Shown here piece after piece: positions 48,463 through 57,076 of a stretch of 57,107 bases of DNA (its first letter is position 1; the number at the start of each line of letters is the position of its first letter). This stretch comes from Kiritimatiellia bacterium. GTDB taxonomy: Bacteria; Verrucomicrobiota; Kiritimatiellia; RFP12; UBA1067. The position numbers and the translations under genes were made by a program. The stretch covers positions 1-57,107 of the forward strand of contig JAFRDO010000018.1 in the NCBI GenBank assembly GCA_017403825.1. The letters are read 5' to 3'. The notes below the pieces were generated by a model. The model had not been told where the DNA came from. It saw only the letters and a list, made by a program, of their open reading frames with translations, and searched no databases.

Positions 48463-49497
48463 TTACACCCTCAGCCTTGCGCCGTCAATGCGCATCGTCT
48501 TGCGGCAGGCGCTCCTGAGAAGCTCCTTGACCGCGGCGCGCATCTGACGCTTGGCCGTTCCCATCGAAGCCTTGATGGTGCAGCCCGCCGCCCTGAGATG
48601 TCCCCCGCCGCCGAACCTGCCGGCCAGTGCCGTCGCGTCCCATTCGCCGCGCGTGCGTATGGAACAGCGAGTCTCCTTGGTGCGGTCCGGAATCTGATAG
48701 AAGAACAGCGCGATTTCGTTGTGCGCCACCGAGCGGGGAATCTCGATTATGTCCTCTGCGTCCGCTTTCGTGCCGCGTACGGACCTGAAGTCGTCGCGGG
48801 TGAGCGACACCTCAGCCACCTTGCGGTTCTTCCAGACGTGAAGCGACCGCCAGGCGATGCGCTTCAGCTCTATCGCCTTGCGCGTGAACGTGCCGTAGAT
48901 GATGTCGTTTATGAGCGCAGTCCTGACGCCGTGCTTCAGCAGGTCGCCCGCCGCGCGAAGCGTGCCTGGACGCGTCGAGTCGTAGGCGAACCGCCCCGAA
49001 TCCGTGACGATCGCAACCCAGAGGGCCTCCGCAATGGCACGGTCGATCGGCCATTCGCACCACTTCGCGAACCGCCATACTAGCTCGCCCGCGCTGGAAG
49101 CGTCAGGGTCGATTATCGAGACGTCGGCGAAGGAGCCGTCGTTGGTGACATGGTGGTCGATGCAGATGCGAGGAAGCTTTTCCGCCACAGGACGCACCTC
49201 TGGCGGCATCCTGTCGAACGAGCCGCAGTCTACGGCGATGAACAGGTCGAAACGGCGCTGTCGGCGCAGGCGACGCACAGGAACGATGTCCGCCACGCCC
49301 TCGAGAAAGCCAAGCTTGCCGAGCGCGTTGACGTCGGCGGACGCGACTGCGTCATGGCCCGCCTGCCTCAGCAGACGCGCCAGCGCAATCATGGAACCGA
49401 GCGAGTCCCCGTCCGGGCTAAGGTGCCCCGAGACGAGGATCCGCCTGGATGCCGCGATCATCCTCTGCGCCGCAGCGTAGTTCTCCCGCTTTTCCAT
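48463..49497 (-). CDS. nrnA: DHH-DHHA1 phosphoesterase, oligoribonuclease/pAp phosphatase
   Basis: 344 residues. ILVSGHLSPDGDSLGSMIAL (D-x-D), IAVDCGS, ICIDHHVTN (DHH), IVTDSGRFAYDSTR, and the DHHA1 GRFGGGGHLRAAGCTI. NrnA degrades short RNA oligos and pAp. No Shine-Dalgarno, with a TATAAT box nine bases before ATG 49497. Confidence 0.9.
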   Translation of the reverse strand: MEKRENYAAAQRMIAASRRILVSGHLSPDGDSLGSMIALARLLRQAGHDAVASADVNALGKLGFLEGVADIVPVRRLRRQRRFDLFIAVDCGSFDRMPPEVRPVAEKLPRICIDHHVTNDGSFADVSIIDPDASSAGELVWRFAKWCEWPIDRAIAEALWVAIVTDSGRFAYDSTRPGTLRAAGDLLKHGVRTALINDIIYGTFTRKAIELKRIAWRSLHVWKNRKVAEVSLTRDDFRSVRGTKADAEDIIEIPRSVAHNEIALFFYQIPDRTKETRCSIRTRGEWDATALAGRFGGGGHLRAAGCTIKASMGTAKRQMRAAVKELLRSACRKTMRIDGARLRV

Positions 49498-49506
49498 CGC
49501 GTGACA

Positions 49507-49512
49507 ATTATA
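49507..49512 (-). promoter_or_regulatory. Extended -10 box nine bases before nrnA
   Basis: Minus strand ATTTTGGTATAATTGTCACG; TGG-TATAAT. The mRNA would have at most about three leader bases. Confidence 0.7.
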
Positions 49513-49611
49513 CCAAAATACCGTTCGTTGTGGCTATTGCCAGTCCACAGGTGTTGCGGTTCGGATATCGTTATGGGCACATCGAAATCCGAAAAGCTGT
49601 TGACACGTTGG

Positions 49612-51939
49612 CTATTCCACGGCCGTCCACTCGACCCTGTCCACGAACACCTTGCAGGTCGGATGGATCCGGTCGGCGAGTTCGCCGGGGCGGATGTCAA
49701 AATCGTCGCCAGCCTTCGGGGTGAAGGTCCCGCCGAAGTCGTACCATGCGTAGCCTTTGCCGGTCTCGGCGAGCTTGACGGAATGCGAGACGACCGGCTC
49801 CTTGCAGTTGTCGCGGGTGACAACAAGCTTGAAGGCTTCAAGCTCCCCGTCGTCCGCTCCAGGTTCGCGCTCGATGCGGACATGTGCACGGAGGCGATAC
49901 TTCCCGTCCAGGTCAGTTCCCACCGAATCCAACGGCGTGAGGTTCCAGCCACGGTACGGGTAGCCGACGGCGTTGCCGAGAGCCGCCAAGGGATCCTTTA
50001 TGCGGCGACTGTCCGAAGGATACGCCGTAGGGTTGACCCGTCCGTATTCCATCATGATCACGTTAGAGACGACAGACGGACTGTTGCCCATGGCGAATTC
50101 GCGCATCTCCTTGATGGTGTGCCTGTTCATTCCGGGCTGTTCGCAGAGAGCAACAGGCGGCTTCCCCTCGTCAAACATCGGGACGATGAACGAACGGGCG
50201 ATGCCATGCAACTCATCCCGACGCGCGGCGTCGACGCGTTCCGGATGCAGCGTGCAGACGTAGTCGGCGCAGCGAGGGCCGCGGAATCCGCGCGTGACAC
50301 GCGTGACCTCAAGCCCGAACAGTCCCCAGCGCGCGGCGTTGTGATGGGCGGGGCTGTCCTTCGTGGCATCGCAGGCCTTCCTCCAGAGTTCCGTGCCGTG
50401 ATCGTAAACCTCGTCCGGGACAACGGGGTCACAGATGCGCTCGAATATCCAGGGGGGATCCTTCACCCCGTCCCGCTTCGTCCCCAACGCGTGAATCTCG
50501 TTGAACCAGGCGCGCGCATACGGGGCACCGGCGCCGTAGTAAGCGGCAAAGAACTTGTCCAGAAGAGGTTTAATCGGCTGATTGACCTTCCAGAGAAACT
50601 TGGCCATAAGATAGGCCTTCAATTCGGCGAAATCCGAATGCGCGGCGTTGTTTCCGGAATGCTGCTCGTATACGTGAGCGACGCCATTCGCCTTGAAAAA
50701 CCTGAGGTCGGCCCCGAGCGCCAGCGTGTTCGGGAATGGATGCGTGTAGTGGCGGAAATTGATTACGTAGTTCCAGACGTAGAGATTGGAGGTCACCTTC
50801 CCCCACCCCTTCAGGTACTCGGCGAACTGCTGCTTCCTCTCGTTGCGGCTTTTCGAAATTGGTCGGTAGCAGTCAACGCCAGGGACGCATATGCAGGGCA
50901 TGACGTTGGGGAGCAGTTTCGTCTTCGCGGGTGGCTTTACCGAATAGCTGTACGCCAGCGTCTCGACCACCGCGTCTGGCCGTATCTTCGCAACTTCTGC
51001 GGCAACATGGTTGACAAAGCGCACGATGGATCCCGACGGGGAGCCTTCTTCCTCGTCCACGGCCTTGCACTTTTCGCAGCGGCAGTAGTTGTTGTTGTCG
51101 TTCTGGCTCACGCCGAAATACTTGCATTCCGGGTACCGTTTCACAATCTCCAGAACCTTGTCCGTCATGATTTTCACGGCATCGGGATTCGACAGGCACG
51201 GCTGGCTCTCCCTTGCGCCGAACTCGCGCCGGATTCCGTCGATCTCAGCGAAATATTCAGGATGGTCGCGAAAATAAGTCTCAGGCGGCAGCAGATACAT
51301 GAACGTGTGGCAGTTCGGCAGCTCCTTGCAGTAGAGGAAGTCGCTCGGCCCGCCAAGTTCCGTGGTGGAGGCACGGCACGACAGGTTTCCGTTGAACCTG
51401 AGCCTGGTGGCGAACGCCGGATTGTACATCACGTCCGTCGCACACGTGTCGCGCTGGACGAAATCGGGAACCTGCCTGTCGCGAAGGTCGCCGGGAACGC
51501 AAACGGCGTCCGCCTCGGGCACAACTTCAGTGCCGCTGGCGAACCAGCCGCATCCGCCGTAGGACTCCAGGAGTTCATAGACGCCGTACAGGACGCCAGC
51601 TCGCCGGCCGCCACGGATACGCAGGGTTTCGCCATTCACAGCCAGCTCGAACCCATCATCCTCAAACTCGCCGGAGGACAATTGGACCACCTGCCCCGAC
51701 GGACGCTTGCTTCCCAGCGACACGGGCAGTTCCACGCCCGTCATGCGGCGCACATAGTTGCGCAATTCGTTTGCGGCGTGCTTTTCGACTTCCGATCCGG
51801 CATTGGCGCACCAGATTGTGGTCCGCGGCGGCGCCCCTCTCTCCGCCACGACAAAACGGGTGGCGGCACCGGCCTCTGCTGACGCCACCATGAAGACCGA
51901 AATGGCGCAATACGCGAAGCTTTTCATCTTATCATTCAT
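49612..51939 (-). CDS. Secreted DUF4838 glycosidase-like protein
   Basis: 775 residues, signal peptide 1-24. The N-terminal part (VEKHAANELRNYVRRMTGVE, YGVYELLESYGGCGWF) matches the alpha-glucuronidase/GH20b-type N-domain. The DUF4838 core contains YFGVSQNDNNNYCRCEKCKA, VETLAYSYS, and YVWNYVINFRHY. The C-terminal 200 residues are beta-rich. Presumably acts on a complex glycan outside the cell; no proven activity. AAAGGTGA before ATG. Confidence 0.75.
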   Translation of the reverse strand: MNDKMKSFAYCAISVFMVASAEAGAATRFVVAERGAPPRTTIWCANAGSEVEKHAANELRNYVRRMTGVELPVSLGSKRPSGQVVQLSSGEFEDDGFELAVNGETLRIRGGRRAGVLYGVYELLESYGGCGWFASGTEVVPEADAVCVPGDLRDRQVPDFVQRDTCATDVMYNPAFATRLRFNGNLSCRASTTELGGPSDFLYCKELPNCHTFMYLLPPETYFRDHPEYFAEIDGIRREFGARESQPCLSNPDAVKIMTDKVLEIVKRYPECKYFGVSQNDNNNYCRCEKCKAVDEEEGSPSGSIVRFVNHVAAEVAKIRPDAVVETLAYSYSVKPPAKTKLLPNVMPCICVPGVDCYRPISKSRNERKQQFAEYLKGWGKVTSNLYVWNYVINFRHYTHPFPNTLALGADLRFFKANGVAHVYEQHSGNNAAHSDFAELKAYLMAKFLWKVNQPIKPLLDKFFAAYYGAGAPYARAWFNEIHALGTKRDGVKDPPWIFERICDPVVPDEVYDHGTELWRKACDATKDSPAHHNAARWGLFGLEVTRVTRGFRGPRCADYVCTLHPERVDAARRDELHGIARSFIVPMFDEGKPPVALCEQPGMNRHTIKEMREFAMGNSPSVVSNVIMMEYGRVNPTAYPSDSRRIKDPLAALGNAVGYPYRGWNLTPLDSVGTDLDGKYRLRAHVRIEREPGADDGELEAFKLVVTRDNCKEPVVSHSVKLAETGKGYAWYDFGGTFTPKAGDDFDIRPGELADRIHPTCKVFVDRVEWTAVE

Positions 51940-51970
51940 CTGGTCACCTTTTAGGCGGCGTGAGGCATGA

Positions 51971-54355
51971 TCAACGGATAGAGATAATTATTCCGCCCGT
52001 AATGAACTTCGCACGGAAAGTTATGGATCCGTCCTGATTTTCCACTTCCTCGATGCACTGGCTGCTGACATTCGTATATGGCTGACTCGCCAAATTAATC
52101 TTGTCGCGCAGCGTCTCGGCCGCAGTCGCGTTCACTGTGCATATGGGGACGATCACCTTGCTGCGTCCTGTCTGCACCGACGGACTTGTCGCCCCGTTTG
52201 GATCAACGATGGTCACCTTGAGTTTCTCGTCCGCGAACGTGAACGGGTTGTCGATCAGCGTGTTGTGCATGCCGTATCTGCCAAGGCCGGAATCCGAACG
52301 CTCCGGCACGGTGATCTCGACGCCCATGTTGGCGCTGAAATCGACGTTGACGCCCTGGAAGACCTCGGAGGAAAGCGGGACAAGGGTGGCCACGTTTACC
52401 CAGAGACGGTTCTTGCCGGCAACAGGCGTCGTCCCGCCGTCGGTTGTGAAGAACGGCGCCTCGCCGCCGAGCTTGAACCGCCCCGGATTCGCCGCGTTGC
52501 CGCCGAAGAGGCGGAGGCAGCCGTTCCAGGTGATACGTTCCAGGAGCGTGATGCCTACGCCAGGGGCAACGATCGTTCCGTTGCCATCCACGAAAAGGCC
52601 GCAGTTCGGGCGGTCGATGGTATGCGGACCGCCGCTGGGTTCGAGCTGCGAGTAGTGCTGCAGCGTGTGTCCGTTGTAAGTCCACGACTTCATTGGGCCG
52701 CCAAAGGCGTCCACCGTGGTGAATCCGATTTTGGCGCAGATCGACCAGTCAGTGTACGCAGGTTGGGCAGAGAAGAATTTGATTCGTCCAGAGAAATTCG
52801 TGTTTGCCGTCGGCAACCAGAACGTAACAGGCTTTCTGCTGCTCCCGGTATGCATGAAGTCAACTTCGCCTTTGCCTTCGATTTGCGCGAACAACCCGAA
52901 AGTCCTGTTCGCGCCCTCGCTGAATATCAGTGGGTTTGTCGTATCGGGGTTGTGCGTGATATGTCCGCTGAGGTTCTTCCCGCCGCCGGAGATATGAACG
53001 TTGCTGAACGTCCCCACGGTGCGGAAGTCATCGATGGTCACCGATTCACTGAGGTTGAAGGTGCCGCCCTGCATGGCGAGTACGTGGCCGCCGAACTTGC
53101 TTCCGGCATCGGTGTAGGCGTAGATGGTCTTATCGTCTGCAAAGTAGTCCTTGTCTGAACTCGGAGCCTGACCGTCCGACCAATGGTCGCCGTGTCCAAA
53201 CGCGAAGGTGGAATGGTCGCCGGAGGTGTCGGACGTGGTGAGCGTTACGACCTTGCCGTGCTGCTTCAGGTAAAGCGTGCTGAGGCCGTCTGCGGCGTCA
53301 GTCTCGACGTAGAGCGAAAACGACGGGAACGTCGCCGTTTCAAGCGCGAAGTCGGCGGCGTCAAGCGTCACGCCAGCCGGTGCCTTGAGGATGGGGAGCG
53401 GGGGAACCAGGTTGCTGTCTAAGTACGTGCCAGTCGAGTGCGGAGAGGAGAAAAGCACCCTGACCTTGCCACAGGAATGGATGAAGGAGCCCGTGACTTT
53501 CACCTGCGAGGCTTTCTTCGTCGTTTTGTCGTAAACGACCTGGATGCAGGAGTTGGTCATCATCTCCAACGTTCCGACGCTGACGACGCTGACCGCCGTC
53601 TCGCCGCGTATAGCGCAGTTGTAGTTGAGCACGAGCCTGCCAGGGAAAGACCCCGTGTCCGAGGCGAACTCCGTCCGTATGCTTTGCGACGGGGGATCGG
53701 ACACGTATGTATTGCGCCACTGGTGGCAGTAGATCGTCCCATAATAGCCCGCGAGGCTGTCGTTCGTGAAGTGGCAGACGAAATGCTGCTGACTCCAGCT
53801 GTCCCTGCCGGGACCAACACGCGAATAGAGCCACAGCCCAGTTCCGGCGGCGCCGGTCACCGTTCCGGCGAACGTGATGTTCTTCTCGTGCTGGTTCGCG
53901 TATATGTTGAACGGCGCGGCGTCGGGCGATGTCACCTCTACATTGCCAAGGATGGTTATCGGATAGCCGTACCAGTTGCAGAGCGTGCCGTTCGCAAAGA
54001 CAATCCCGTCGTTGGCGAACGTCACCGTGGCACCGTCGGCGAACGGGAAGCACGCCAGGGTACCATCCGTCCCGCCGACCTCGCCGATGCGCAGCGAATG
54101 CCCGTTGAAGACGGACGGCGACGCCGAGGAGTACCACCTAGGCGGACATATGACGTGACCGTCTTTGACAACGTAGTCGTTGTCCGGGGACGGCACTCCA
54201 TAGACAGACCACGGCGCCGGATTGGTGAACGACGAGTTCTCGTGGGTGTCGTTAGCGGTCAGGTAGGCCGTCGCGGCGCTTGCCGCCTGCGCGAAGAACC
54301 CCGCGATGCAGAGCGCAAAACGCAGAATGTATAATGGATGTCTTGGTTTGCTCAT
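51971..54355 (-). CDS. Large secreted beta-rich protein
   Basis: 794 residues, signal peptide about 1-27, AAGGA before ATG. Many short beta segments with Gly/Asn/Thr turns (for example TVTFANDGIVFANGTLCNW) suggest a beta-helix or autotransporter-passenger-like fold. No catalytic motif seen. The C-terminus reads TGGIIISIR, similar to the FGTIVTIR end of the LamG-like protein. It lies between the regulator and the DUF4838 gene. Confidence 0.6.
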   Translation of the reverse strand: MSKPRHPLYILRFALCIAGFFAQAASAATAYLTANDTHENSSFTNPAPWSVYGVPSPDNDYVVKDGHVICPPRWYSSASPSVFNGHSLRIGEVGGTDGTLACFPFADGATVTFANDGIVFANGTLCNWYGYPITILGNVEVTSPDAAPFNIYANQHEKNITFAGTVTGAAGTGLWLYSRVGPGRDSWSQQHFVCHFTNDSLAGYYGTIYCHQWRNTYVSDPPSQSIRTEFASDTGSFPGRLVLNYNCAIRGETAVSVVSVGTLEMMTNSCIQVVYDKTTKKASQVKVTGSFIHSCGKVRVLFSSPHSTGTYLDSNLVPPLPILKAPAGVTLDAADFALETATFPSFSLYVETDAADGLSTLYLKQHGKVVTLTTSDTSGDHSTFAFGHGDHWSDGQAPSSDKDYFADDKTIYAYTDAGSKFGGHVLAMQGGTFNLSESVTIDDFRTVGTFSNVHISGGGKNLSGHITHNPDTTNPLIFSEGANRTFGLFAQIEGKGEVDFMHTGSSRKPVTFWLPTANTNFSGRIKFFSAQPAYTDWSICAKIGFTTVDAFGGPMKSWTYNGHTLQHYSQLEPSGGPHTIDRPNCGLFVDGNGTIVAPGVGITLLERITWNGCLRLFGGNAANPGRFKLGGEAPFFTTDGGTTPVAGKNRLWVNVATLVPLSSEVFQGVNVDFSANMGVEITVPERSDSGLGRYGMHNTLIDNPFTFADEKLKVTIVDPNGATSPSVQTGRSKVIVPICTVNATAAETLRDKINLASQPYTNVSSQCIEEVENQDGSITFRAKFITGGIIISIR

Positions 54356-54388
54356 GGTGCGTATCCTTTGGTTGTTGTTTAAGAATCA

Positions 54389-55495
54389 CTAAAAGGTCTC
54401 CCCTCTCACGTATCTCGGCCCGACTACGACATTCTGCGGGAAGTCGCCGGTGCGCAGGTATGACAGGATGCACTCCGTCAGCGTCTTGCCGACTGCGGAG
54501 GCATCGTATTCCATGCGGGTCAGCGGACGCGAGAACACCGGACCGTAGTCAAGGTTTGCCAAGGTGACTAGCCTGACGTCTTCAGGAATTCGGATTCCGG
54601 CCTCGTAGAAGGCCGCTATCATACCTGTCGTAAGATGGTCGTCGCTGGAAAAGAGCAGTTCCGGAAGCCATTTCACGCCCTTTGACGCGAGACGCGACCG
54701 GAAGAACGACATCGCCCACTGCGACAGTTCATAGCCAGTGGCGAAATCCTGCGCCTTGGGGACACGAATGACTCTGACTTTAATGCCACATGCTGCGAGA
54801 GCCGCCGTGACATCAAAGCGGTTGAATACGGAAATCTGAGTCACGCTTTTCACGCCGACCTCATGGCAGTGGGCGGCGAAGTCCGCGATGGCGAGGTCGT
54901 CGTCGCGGCGCACCAGACCGACGCAGTTAGGCGGCTTCAGGTCCGTGAGGCCGAGGCGAACGAACGGTATTCCGCACCGCGAAAGCCAGCGCGCCACGCA
55001 CTCCTGTCCCTGTATCTGCACGACGAGGTCTGTCGGCTGTCGCAGGACGGTGTCGAGAAGAGCGAAGTCGTCGAACTTGCCAGGTGCAGTCTCGCCAACG
55101 GATGCCGACGAGACGAGGTAGCCTGCGGCGATAAGGCTGTCACGAACGGCGACATGAACCATGTTGTCGAGCGGGTTGCCGCGTCCCGGCGGCACAACGA
55201 TCACGACGTGGCCCTTCCAGAGCCTGTCCCCACGGCCCAGCACAACGCAACCAACACGGGGGCGCGGGTTGATCACACCCTCCTCGCGCAGAAGCGCCAG
55301 CGCCTGTTCGGCTATGCCCTTGCTCACGTCCAGCATCTGCGCCAGATCGCGGACGGGCGGCAGAATGTCGCCAGCCTTGAAATGACCCGTCTCGACGGCC
55401 ACACGCAAGCCGGCTGCAATTTGCGCGGCAAGGCTGCCCCTGCGCGAGCGGTCTAGCGCAAACGGGACATCCTTGAACTTGCTTTTGCTTCTCAT
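54389..55495 (-). CDS. GntR-winged-helix regulator with LacI-type sugar-binding domain
   Basis: 368 residues. Winged helix at about 15-88 (LAAQIAAGLRVAVETGHFKA, LPPVRDLAQMLDVSKGIAEQ) followed by a periplasmic-binding-protein-like effector domain (VGLVRRDDDLAIADFAAHCH, LPELLFSSDDHLTTGMIAAF, DVRLVTLANLDYG). This AraR-like hybrid layout responds to sugars. It probably controls the two genes downstream and itself. No Shine-Dalgarno; start codon 11 bases after a perfect -10 box. Confidence 0.82.
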   Translation of the reverse strand: MRSKSKFKDVPFALDRSRRGSLAAQIAAGLRVAVETGHFKAGDILPPVRDLAQMLDVSKGIAEQALALLREEGVINPRPRVGCVVLGRGDRLWKGHVVIVVPPGRGNPLDNMVHVAVRDSLIAAGYLVSSASVGETAPGKFDDFALLDTVLRQPTDLVVQIQGQECVARWLSRCGIPFVRLGLTDLKPPNCVGLVRRDDDLAIADFAAHCHEVGVKSVTQISVFNRFDVTAALAACGIKVRVIRVPKAQDFATGYELSQWAMSFFRSRLASKGVKWLPELLFSSDDHLTTGMIAAFYEAGIRIPEDVRLVTLANLDYGPVFSRPLTRMEYDASAVGKTLTECILSYLRTGDFPQNVVVGPRYVRGETF

Positions 55496-55506
55496 TTACG
55501 CCGCCA

Positions 55507-55535
55507 ATTATATGACAATTGGGTCAGAATGTCAA
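55507..55535 (-). promoter_or_regulatory. Consensus promoter with operator-like palindrome
   Basis: TTGACA (55530-55535), a 17-bp spacer, and TATAAT (55507-55512), both perfect consensus on the minus strand. The -10 lies inside an inverted repeat ccaatt-N7-aattgg (55505-55523), a plausible autoregulatory operator. Confidence 0.75.
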
Positions 55536-55592
55536 TGGGCACAAACCCCACACTGGCGACAGCCTAGCAAACGTGGAAGTCTTACCTACAAC

Positions 55593-55627
55593 AACGGAGC
55601 CTCCGCAGGAAATGCGGAGGCTCCGTT
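55593..55627 (-). terminator. Strong hairpin after the outer-membrane protein gene
   Basis: Perfect 15-bp stem (aacggagcctccgca pairing with 55613-55627), loop ggaaa. It follows the stop of the 55651-56610 gene. T content after the stem is modest (GTTGTTGTA). Confidence 0.75.
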
Positions 55628-55650
55628 GTACGCATGATTGCGACGAAAAC

Positions 55651-56610
55651 TTAGAAGTTCACTTTCAGCGCAAGGCCGGCGGTGAAATTCCAGCTGTGTT
55701 CCCAGTCGCCGGTCGCCTCGTATTCGCGGGCGGCCTCGCGGATCTTGCGGTCGAAGACGAAGTCGCTGTAGGCCACATAGCCGCTAAGCGAGCAGTAATC
55801 GCAGATCTGCCAGGCGAGCTCGCCCTTCACGCAGAGGTCCATGAGGCCGGAGTGGTCGAGAGCCATCTCCTCGCCTTCGGAATTCGTGCGGGACAGGTAG
55901 CCCCTCACGCGCATAGCGTTGCCGAAGCCCTGCGCGATCGAGGGACGGAACGTGAGGACCGGGTCCTCGCCCTCCTCGGCGCCGTCGATAAGCGCGATGG
56001 TGTGCCCGATCTCGAGGTTGAGATACGTGCCGTCATCACGCATCACATCGCGCTCGTAGTAGAACTTCGGCTCGAAGCAGAGGTCGGGAAGGCTGACCTC
56101 GAACATCCAGAACTGCGAGTCGTCCGCCTGTCCGTCAGGGCCGTCGCCTCCCTTGTACTTGGAGTTCGGGTGAAACTCGTACTGGTAACTGATCGAAAGG
56201 TAAATCGTGGTTGGCAGCCACTCGTAGTCATCGGGCGAGAAGCTGTGCTCTATGGCAATTCCGGGATACAACTCCGTGTACTGCCAGGCGCGGTTCGTGT
56301 AGCCGGCACGGCGCCCGTACTTCGTGATGTCGAAGTATGCCTCGACACCTAAAGACACCCAGTCAAAGAAAGTCATCCAACCGATTGGCTTGAGGATCGG
56401 ATCGTTGTTCTCCACGAGTCCGTACCACAGGTACTTCGAGTGGAACTCGAGCGACGCTTCGGCCGACACGATCGGCTGTTCGTTGAACGAGACGCCTTCG
56501 CCGGGATTGTACGCCCAGCCCTCGGACTTCTCCTCCTCCGCCTCCGACGCAGCGAACGCGACGACGCAGGTTGCAACCGCGCAAACGAGTGCAATGGTCT
56601 TTGCTTTCAT
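55651..56610 (-). CDS. Outer-membrane beta-barrel-like protein
   Basis: 319 residues from ATG 56610, placed eight bases after AAAGGAG. Signal peptide about 1-20 (AKTIALVCAVATCVVAFAAS), then an acidic tract. Alternating strands follow, for example ASLEFHSKYLWYGLVENNDP, TTIYLSISYQYEFH and AWQICDYCSLSGYVAYSDFV. The C-terminus SWNFTAGLALKVNF ends in Phe, typical for barrel assembly. Porin-like of unknown cargo. Monocistronic. Confidence 0.75.
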   Translation of the reverse strand: MKAKTIALVCAVATCVVAFAASEAEEEKSEGWAYNPGEGVSFNEQPIVSAEASLEFHSKYLWYGLVENNDPILKPIGWMTFFDWVSLGVEAYFDITKYGRRAGYTNRAWQYTELYPGIAIEHSFSPDDYEWLPTTIYLSISYQYEFHPNSKYKGGDGPDGQADDSQFWMFEVSLPDLCFEPKFYYERDVMRDDGTYLNLEIGHTIALIDGAEEGEDPVLTFRPSIAQGFGNAMRVRGYLSRTNSEGEEMALDHSGLMDLCVKGELAWQICDYCSLSGYVAYSDFVFDRKIREAAREYEATGDWEHSWNFTAGLALKVNF

Positions 56611-57076
56611 TTTCATTTCTCCTTTAGGTTTATGTGTGTAGTATATCAAATTTCTTTCCTGGTTGCGCGACGTTTTCGGTTTTTTGTGCTTTGCCAGAGT
56701 AAACGCAATTTTAGATTTTGTTTAGTTGGTCAAAGGAAGTTGCAGAGGCAGAGATTGGTTGATGTATGCGAAGTCCATTCCTCCTACCCTCCCCGGGGAG
56801 GGACTTGCGTTTAGTTTGGCAAAGACGGGCTGCGGGCGGGAGGCTCGCCCCGTCGAACGCGTCGACTCCGCGCGTTGCGCTCTCGCCGCTCGGGATTCGC
56901 GACACTGCCCGAAACGCATCGCGGTGCTGGCTGCGCTTAGGTCGCTCATCACGTCGCCGGGCCGGTCTCCCGCCCTTCGCCTTGCGCCGCATGCGACAAT
57001 GCGCGGCAAGCCCGTGCGCCGGGCCGGGCGTTCCGGTCGCGCGCGGACGACAAACGCAAACGAAAGAGAGGACGTC
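56611..57076. other. Non-coding stretch with palindromes
   Basis: Holds the leader of the outer-membrane protein gene, including a likely -10 (TGATATACT, about 56640-56648, minus strand). A perfect 16-bp palindrome ccctccccggggaggg lies at 56787-56802, framed by aagtcc (56771) and ggactt (56801). After it is a GC-rich stretch without credible genes. It may include the end of an insertion sequence whose first gene starts at 57077. Confidence 0.45.

Noticed and set aside
49150..51882. 910-codon open frame on the plus strand
   Set aside because: It is antisense to the nrnA and DUF4838 genes, which have clear motifs. Long antisense frames are expected in GC-rich DNA, and its product has no recognisable domain.
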